Source of the DNA: Dysgonomonas sp. 520
GTDB lineage: Bacteria; Bacteroidota; Bacteroidia; Bacteroidales; Dysgonomonadaceae
Direction of reading: 5' to 3'
Length of the DNA stretch: 46,894 nt
Assembly: GCF_010501095.1 (NCBI RefSeq)
Contig: NZ_QVMP01000025.1
Coordinates: forward strand, 1-46,894
Part shown: in pieces, positions 41,562-46,894 of the stretch
Position numbering within the stretch: position 1 is the stretch's first letter
Layout: the number at the start of each line of letters is the position of its first letter
Made by a program: the position numbers and the translations under genes
The notes under the pieces: generated by a model
Told to the model about the DNA's origin: nothing
The model's database searches: none
What the model saw: the letters and a program-made list of their open reading frames with translations, nothing else

Positions 41562-44081
41562 ATGGAAAATAACTTTTCACAAAGGGTTCGCAAAATCGTA
41601 GATTTCAGTCACGAAGAAGCGGGTCGACTCCAAAATAATTATTTGGGCCCGGAACATTTGATGCTTGGAATTCTCCGTAACGGAGATGGTGTTGCCATAC
41701 AGGCATTAAAAGATTTTGGGATTGATTTAGAAGCTTTAAAACAAAATATAGACACAAAGATATTGGATCAACAAGAAGTATATCCAAACGCAACAAAAAT
41801 TGTTTTAAGCAAAAGTACAGAGAAGATACTCAAAATGAGTATACTTGAAGCAAGGCTGACGAAGAGTCAGGAAACTGATTCGGAGCATCTATTGTTGGCT
41901 ATCCTGAAAGATAACGACAATATCGCAGCCAATATATTGGAAATGTTTAACATGGATTACAAAGGAGTATTTATGTACATTAAAAGTAAAATAGAAATAG
42001 AGCAGGAAGATATAGACCTTTCGCCAAAAATGGGGGCTGACTTTACTGACGATGACGATGACGACGACTTCGGTGGTGGTTCTTCTCAAAACGTCAACAC
42101 ACAACAACCTCGTCAGGCAACGGATACGCCCGTGCTTGACAACTTCGGAACAGACATAACCAAAGCTGCGCTAGAAAATAAACTCGACCCGATTGTTGGT
42201 CGTGAGAAAGAAATAGAACGTCTGGCACAGATTCTGAGCCGCAGAAAAAAGAACAACCCGATCCTTATCGGTGAACCGGGTGTGGGTAAATCGGCCATTG
42301 TAGAAGGTTTGGCACTGCGCATTACGCAGAAAAAAGTATCGCGTGTGTTGTTCGACAAACGTGTGATTTCTTTGGACATGGCATCCGTTGTTGCCGGAAC
42401 TAAATATCGTGGACAATTTGAAGAACGCATAAAAGCGATACTGAACGAATTGTCTAAAAATCCGAATATTATCTTGTTTATTGACGAGATACATACAATT
42501 GTTGGTGCAGGAGGAGCAACAGGCTCGCTTGATGCAGCCAATATGTTGAAACCGGCTCTTGCACGAGGCGAAATACAATGTATCGGGGCAACTACATTAG
42601 ACGAATACAGGAAAAATATAGAAAAAGACGGTGCATTGGAGCGTCGTTTCCAGAAAGTGATGGTTGAACCAACCACTGCTGACGAAACATTGCAGATATT
42701 GAAAAATATCAAAGAGCGTTACGAAGAACATCACAATGTGAAATATACGGACGAAGCCCTGAAAGCCTGCGTTACGCTGACCGACAGGTATGTTACAGAC
42801 CGTAATTTCCCGGACAAGGCTATCGATGCTTTGGACGAATCGGGTTCACGTATGCATATCTCCAACATTTCTGTGCCAAAGGTTATAGAAGATCTGGAGA
42901 AAGAATTGAGTGAGGTTGTTGAAGAAAAGACCAATGCCGTAAAAGCTCAGAAATACGAATTGGCAGCAAGTTTTCGCGACAAACAACGCCAATTGATGAA
43001 ACAGTTGGACGAAGAAGAAGCGAATTGGGAAATTCAACTGAAAGAGCAACCTCAAATAGTAGATGCCGAGAAAGTTGCCGAAACAATTGCAATGATGACA
43101 GGCGTACCCGTTCAGCGGATATCCGAAAATGAGGGTGTCAAGTTGTTGGGTATGAAAGACAAACTGAAATCGGCGGTTGTTGGTCAGGACGAAGCTGTTA
43201 ACAAAATAGTGAAAGCTATTCAGCGCAATCGTGTGGGATTGAAAGATCCTAACAAACCAATAGGCACATTTATGTTCCTTGGGCCTACCGGTGTAGGTAA
43301 AACTCACTTGGCGAAGAAAATCGCAGAGCAGTTGTTCGATTCGGCTGATGCGCTGATAAGGATAGATATGAGTGAATACATGGAGAAATTTAATGTTTCT
43401 CGTTTGGTTGGAGCGCCTCCGGGATATGTCGGATACGAAGAAGGCGGATTGATGACCGAAAAAGTGCGTCGCAGACCGTATTCAGTAGTTTTGCTCGACG
43501 AGATTGAGAAGGCTCACCCCGATGTATTCAACTTGTTGTTGCAAGTTCTTGACGAAGGTCACTTGACAGACAGTTTAGGCAGGAAAGTGGACTTTAAAAA
43601 TACAATCCTGATAATGACTTCAAACGTGGGTACGCGTCAACTGAAAGATTTTGGAAGGGGTGTAGGTTTCAGTACTGATACCAGCAGTACCGGAATGAAA
43701 GAACATTCAAGAAGCGTTCTTCAAAAAGCCTTGAACAAAACGTTTGCTCCCGAATTCCTGAATCGTGTGGATGATATCATTATTTTCGATCAGTTGAGTA
43801 AAGAATCTATAAACAAGATTGTAGATATAGAACTTACCGATTTCTATAAGAGGATAGCTGATCTGGGATATACTCTTGAAATTGATGATGAAGCTAAACA
43901 ATTCTTGTCCGATAAAGGCTATGATGTTCAGTTTGGAGCAAGACCTCTGAAACGTGCCATCCAGAATTATCTGGAAGATGAGATCGCCGAATTTGTCTTG
44001 GCAGGAACATTGAAGGAAGGTGATGTTATTGAGGTTTCCCTCGATAAAGAAAATGAAAAATTGAAATTGAAGACCAAATAA
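41562..44081 (+). CDS. clpC: ClpC-type AAA+ protease ATPase subunit
   Basis: Unfolds proteins for degradation by ClpP or for disaggregation. The 839-residue protein has a double Clp N-domain (1-145, SHEEAGRLQNNYLGPEHLMLGIL), an aspartate-rich linker (DDDDDDDFGGG near 160), and AAA1 with Walker A GEPGVGKSA. A UVR-type segment follows (about 438-475, VKAQKYELAASFRDKQRQL), which marks ClpC rather than ClpB or ClpA. AAA2 has GPTGVGKTH and VLLDEIEKAHPDVFNLLLQ. A terminator follows. No clpP is in the window. Confidence 0.95.
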   Translation: MENNFSQRVRKIVDFSHEEAGRLQNNYLGPEHLMLGILRNGDGVAIQALKDFGIDLEALKQNIDTKILDQQEVYPNATKIVLSKSTEKILKMSILEARLTKSQETDSEHLLLAILKDNDNIAANILEMFNMDYKGVFMYIKSKIEIEQEDIDLSPKMGADFTDDDDDDDFGGGSSQNVNTQQPRQATDTPVLDNFGTDITKAALENKLDPIVGREKEIERLAQILSRRKKNNPILIGEPGVGKSAIVEGLALRITQKKVSRVLFDKRVISLDMASVVAGTKYRGQFEERIKAILNELSKNPNIILFIDEIHTIVGAGGATGSLDAANMLKPALARGEIQCIGATTLDEYRKNIEKDGALERRFQKVMVEPTTADETLQILKNIKERYEEHHNVKYTDEALKACVTLTDRYVTDRNFPDKAIDALDESGSRMHISNISVPKVIEDLEKELSEVVEEKTNAVKAQKYELAASFRDKQRQLMKQLDEEEANWEIQLKEQPQIVDAEKVAETIAMMTGVPVQRISENEGVKLLGMKDKLKSAVVGQDEAVNKIVKAIQRNRVGLKDPNKPIGTFMFLGPTGVGKTHLAKKIAEQLFDSADALIRIDMSEYMEKFNVSRLVGAPPGYVGYEEGGLMTEKVRRRPYSVVLLDEIEKAHPDVFNLLLQVLDEGHLTDSLGRKVDFKNTILIMTSNVGTRQLKDFGRGVGFSTDTSSTGMKEHSRSVLQKALNKTFAPEFLNRVDDIIIFDQLSKESINKIVDIELTDFYKRIADLGYTLEIDDEAKQFLSDKGYDVQFGARPLKRAIQNYLEDEIAEFVLAGTLKEGDVIEVSLDKENEKLKLKTK

Positions 44082-44104
44082 GGATAACTTATTAATATAG
44101 CAGA

Positions 44105-44136
44105 AGAAGAGGATGTCCCAACGGATATCCTCTTCT
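44105..44136. terminator. Terminator between clpC and the C1q-like genes
   Basis: A 14-base stem (AGAAGAGGATGTCC / GGATATCCTCTTCT, one wobble) with a 4-base loop, followed by GTTTG on the plus strand. It lies between two converging transcripts. Confidence 0.75.
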
Positions 44137-44146
44137 GTTTGTGTGC

Positions 44147-44917
44147 TTATTGAAGAAACTCTACAATCAGATTAATAGTAGTAACCTGATTTGAAGTAGT
44201 AGCAGCGGTTTCATTATTATACACAGTAAGTACGTCTCCTGCCGTAAAACTTAAAACCGTTATGAAACACGGACTTAATCCCCAACCATAACTATAGCCT
44301 GTTGCATTAGGCCTCCACACAGCTGTTCCGTTTTTATATAAAACCGGTAATACCGAATATGGATTATTTCCTGCGCGTGTAGACATCCAATGTCCTGTAA
44401 TATTAACTCTGTATTTACCTGTAAATGGAATGGTTATAGTTCCATTTGTTTTATTCACCGCACCTTGGGTTGCATTGGATATAATTTCGGATGCAAAAGA
44501 TTTTAATTGCCTGGTTGCATACGCTGTTGATGTAGGAAGAGTAGCACCCTCCAAAACAGCGAACCAAGAACCGGAGACATTCGCCCAGCTACCAACTCCG
44601 TTAGCATCAGAAATAAGCACCTTATTTATACCTTGTGTTCCATCTGCTATTTTAATTGCACCTACAGTCGAGCTTTTAATATCCAGTTTTGTGGACGGAG
44701 ACAATAAGCCAATGCCAACATTTCCCGAATTAGTTATCACAACATCGTCTGCAGCCTGAGCCGCCGACACGTTTCCTGTTGATGGATTTGTGGTTGCCGC
44801 ACTGGATGCCCCGTCAATATGCAAAAGCGTTTTCGGGTTGTCTGTATTCACACCTATCTGAGACAGGCAATATGCCGTTTGGCTGAATAATATTGCTATT
44901 AGTATTAATTTTTTCAT
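44147..44917 (-). CDS. Secreted repeat protein with C1q-like C-terminal domain (paralogue A)
   Basis: A 256-residue exported protein: signal peptide MKKLILIAILFSQTAYCLSQ, then IGVNTDNPKTLLHIDG and NVGIGLLSPSTKLDI, short repeats common in Bacteroidetes surface and phage-tail-like proteins. Next is the segment IKIADGTQGINKVLISDANG. The last 130 residues (GTITIPFTGKYRVNITGHWM...) look like a C1q/TNF-type jelly roll, usually trimeric. It lies 28 bases downstream of a clear paralogue, so a tandem duplication and one transcript are likely. Function unknown; adhesion or polymer binding is conceivable. Confidence 0.75.
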   Translation of the reverse strand: MKKLILIAILFSQTAYCLSQIGVNTDNPKTLLHIDGASSAATTNPSTGNVSAAQAADDVVITNSGNVGIGLLSPSTKLDIKSSTVGAIKIADGTQGINKVLISDANGVGSWANVSGSWFAVLEGATLPTSTAYATRQLKSFASEIISNATQGAVNKTNGTITIPFTGKYRVNITGHWMSTRAGNNPYSVLPVLYKNGTAVWRPNATGYSYGWGLSPCFITVLSFTAGDVLTVYNNETAATTSNQVTTINLIVEFLQ

Positions 44918-44945
44918 TATTTTCTATTTTTATTATTTCAATTAT

Positions 44946-45692
44946 TTATTTGACAAACTCTACAAGCATGGTCAAGCCCGAAGCTCCATTAGCATACCCT
45001 CTATTACTTTCGGTTGAAAACAGACTCAGTACATCATTTTTGCTCAAAGACATAAATGTATTATAACTTACATAAGTAGATGACGATAAGCTAGTATTCC
45101 CTAACGAATGAGGTGCCCATGATGTAGGAGCCGAATTTTTACGTAAATCATAGAAGCCTGCAATATAATATCCTGAAGAACGATTCATCAAAGATGTGCC
45201 AAAAAGAGAAATACGGTATATACCTGTATATGGAACAGTGATAGTTCCGGCTGTAACATTGACGTTTCCTATTCCTGATATAGAAACTTCGCCTCCGCTA
45301 AAGGGAATTTTCCGTTCACCAATAACCGTAGTGTAGGTCAAAGCACCACCTGTCAATAAAGCAAACCACCCACCTTGAATATTTTGCCAGGTTCCGACTC
45401 CATTGGCATCCGAAGACAAGACTTTTCCTCCGCCCTGATTTCCATCTGCAATCTTAATGGCTCCGGCGGTTGAGCTCGATATGCTAAGTGCATGCTGAGG
45501 GTTAACCATTCCGATGCCGACCTGTCCGCTTTTGGTGACCACCACATCGTCACTTACATTTGTGTTGACCGATGTATTCTTTTGAGGGTCGATATGAAAT
45601 ATGCCTTGCGGATTCTCCGTGTTGATTCCGACCTGTCCGTAAGCGATGATGCAGGTCAAAAGCATCGATAAGAATAATAAACTTTTTTTCAT
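44946..45692 (-). CDS. Secreted repeat protein with C1q-like C-terminal domain (paralogue B)
   Basis: A 248-residue paralogue of the downstream gene: signal peptide MKKSLLFLSMLLTCIIAYGQ, then VGINTENPQGIFHID, VGIGMVNPQHALSI and IKIADGNQGGGKVLSSDANG at matching positions. The C-terminal jelly-roll part differs more (GTITVPYTGIYRISLFGTSL), as expected if the head binds different ligands. The predicted cleavage leaves the VGINTENP motif at the mature N-terminus. It is first in the pair; a divergent AraC-type regulator starts 361 bases away. Confidence 0.75.
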   Translation of the reverse strand: MKKSLLFLSMLLTCIIAYGQVGINTENPQGIFHIDPQKNTSVNTNVSDDVVVTKSGQVGIGMVNPQHALSISSSTAGAIKIADGNQGGGKVLSSDANGVGTWQNIQGGWFALLTGGALTYTTVIGERKIPFSGGEVSISGIGNVNVTAGTITVPYTGIYRISLFGTSLMNRSSGYYIAGFYDLRKNSAPTSWAPHSLGNTSLSSSTYVSYNTFMSLSKNDVLSLFSTESNRGYANGASGLTMLVEFVK

Positions 45693-46053
45693 AATTTTTA
45701 ATGTTGTTTGTCGTGTTAGTTTTTCGTCTCCGGTTCGTTTTTGCCTCTTCTTTAAAATTGCTAATCACCTGATTTTGTGCGACTAATATGCTCTGTCACT
45801 TTAGCAGTGACGGAGTAGTCATTTTGCATATGTTATGTATCTAATTATTAGTCGATTAAGTTTTATGATAAAGCAGAATGTTAAACACCTTGTTAAACAT
45901 GAGGTTACTCACCTCAATAAAACGAGAGATGCGGTTGAAATAAATTACTGATAACAAACGATTAAACTGAAATGAGAAAATGCTCAGATCAAAATTTCTC
46001 GTTAAATATTCGTTAAACACGCACTAATTCAATTACTTAAACAACAACATGAT
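45693..46053. other. Divergent regulatory region between C1q-like genes and the AraC regulator
   Basis: About 360 bases with no convincing gene. It contains the hairpin at 45791-45815 and AT-rich sequence to the right; it must hold the promoters for both directions, but no exact TAnnTTTG box with a partner was identified. Confidence 0.5.
45791..45815. promoter_or_regulatory. Hairpin or operator-like inverted repeat
   Basis: CTCTGTCACT and AGTGACGGAG pair over 10 bases (one wobble) around TTAGC, with outer GACTA/TAGTC also inverted. There is no T run on either side, so an operator or structured leader is more likely than a terminator. Confidence 0.5.
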
Positions 46054-46869
46054 ATGAATTTTGAAAATAAGGACATTGATACGAACATGATGTTCGTTGA
46101 TTTGGAAAAAGGAAAACAATGGACTGCCAGGCAAGACTATTGCAGGATAATATTAGTAATTTCAGGAAGACTGAATATCTCCTTTTCGGATGTTAAGGAA
46201 GAATCTATTTCCGCAAGTAAGTTCTTCTTCCTGCCTGCAGGATATGGATGCCTGATCAACGCTCTGGAAAAATCTTTTTTCGTGTCAATCGGCATTAATG
46301 ATGAGGATTATTTGTATGACAGTTGCAGAATGAATGAGTTGAAAAGCGCAGAACAGCAAGGTGTTAGCTATCTGCCTTTCAATGATGTGATGAGCGGATA
46401 TATCCGTTCTCTTCTTATTTACAAAGGTAAGAATATAGATTACAATTTTCTGGCTGATATCAAAGCTAAAGAGCTGATTTGCATACTTAAAGCATCGTAT
46501 GCAGAGGAACAACTGAGCGGATTTTTCAGCACATACCTGACAAACAATTTACACTTTTCGGAGCAGGTCAGAAAACTAACCAAAAGCGTCCGAAATGTCA
46601 GGGAACTGGCTGATCAGATGCATTATAGCTATTCGGGTTTCAACAAGAAATTCAGAAAAGTATTCGGTGTTTCAGCCTATTCGTGGCTCAGGCAAAGAAG
46701 AGCCAATACCGTTTACCACGAAATATACCACACAGACAAGAGCCTGAAACAGATATCGACCGATAACAAATTCGCAACTCTGTCTCATTTCAATGAGTTT
46801 TGCCACAAAATATTGGGTGCTTCACCCCGACAAATCAGGAGTAAAAGATACAGGAAGCAAAATACATAA
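46054..46869 (+). CDS. AraC-family transcription regulator
   Basis: A 271-residue protein. The N-terminal half (to about 160) is a cupin-like sensing domain (ILVISGRLNISFSDV, FFFLPAGYGCLINALE). The C-terminal 100 residues are an AraC DNA-binding domain with two helix-turn-helix units: VRELADQMHYSYSGFNKKFRKVFGVSAYSWL, split by the usual loop, and LKQISTDNKFATLSHFNEFCHKILGASPRQIR. Divergent orientation to the two C1q-like genes suggests it controls them. The effector is unknown. Confidence 0.88.
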   Translation: MNFENKDIDTNMMFVDLEKGKQWTARQDYCRIILVISGRLNISFSDVKEESISASKFFFLPAGYGCLINALEKSFFVSIGINDEDYLYDSCRMNELKSAEQQGVSYLPFNDVMSGYIRSLLIYKGKNIDYNFLADIKAKELICILKASYAEEQLSGFFSTYLTNNLHFSEQVRKLTKSVRNVRELADQMHYSYSGFNKKFRKVFGVSAYSWLRQRRANTVYHEIYHTDKSLKQISTDNKFATLSHFNEFCHKILGASPRQIRSKRYRKQNT

Positions 46870-46894
46870 GTTTAAGGAATATTACAGGGAGTGA

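Noticed and set aside
42113-42712. 199-codon open frame on the minus strand within clpC
   Set aside because: It lies antisense to the first AAA+ domain of clpC, shows no family motif and its composition is that of a shadow frame.

Overview
The window reads as chromosomal DNA of a Bacteroidales bacterium, possibly close to Dysgonomonas or related gut and environmental genera; the genus is a guess from protein resemblance. Supporting points are the AT-rich base composition, a Nudix-type arabinose regulator, GldG, DUF4492, DUF3467, PCMD and ZapA proteins of Bacteroidetes type, and several upstream regions carrying the Bacteroidetes -7/-33 promoter pattern (TAnnTTTG with TTTG or TTG about 19 bases upstream). 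I see no phage, insertion sequence, tRNA, rRNA or CRISPR array.

Layout. 45-452: 3' remnant of an ADP-ribosylglycohydrolase gene. 539-7871 (minus): L-arabinose operon araD-araA-araB-sodium/sugar symporter-galM, preceded by a cluster of AGTGT/ACACT half-sites that may be the AraR operator. 8069-11962 (minus): envelope group of an Omp85-like barrel, a phosphoethanolamine transferase and a secreted PCMD protein. 12316-16094 (minus): AraR itself, topA and a DUF3109 cysteine-rich protein. 16207-18790 (minus): M15 peptidase, mscL and an unrecognised membrane-anchored protein. 18864-21272 (plus): an ABC permease fused to GldG. 21256-25472 (minus): yhcH, glycogen branching enzyme, mannose-6-phosphate isomerase and phosphopantetheinyl transferase.

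25701-28383 (plus): small winged-helix protein, coiled-coil protein, zapA and rny, with a possible small RNA between the last two. 28531-31873 (plus): ldhA, an amidase and an MCE lipid-transport protein. 32241-33641: dnaA. 33964-35745: a carboxyltransferase whose biotin-like domain has no acceptor lysine. 35913-37975: DUF454, DUF3467 and alanine dehydrogenase. 38222-41282: DUF4492 with cydA and cydB. 41562-44081: clpC. 44147-46869: two tandem secreted C1q-like proteins on the minus strand and a divergent AraC-type regulator.

Most genes are housekeeping or central metabolism. The less ordinary parts are a family of palindromic intergenic repeats (three GTCATCCTGA...TCAGAATGAC copies, two of them inside larger MITE-like inverted repeats), paired hairpins in the ara operon spacers, the lysine-less carboxylase carrier domain, the GldF-GldG fusion, DUF4492 next to cytochrome bd, and the zapA-rny small RNA candidate. 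I do not see a clear new multi-gene system; the strongest leads are single proteins and non-coding elements.
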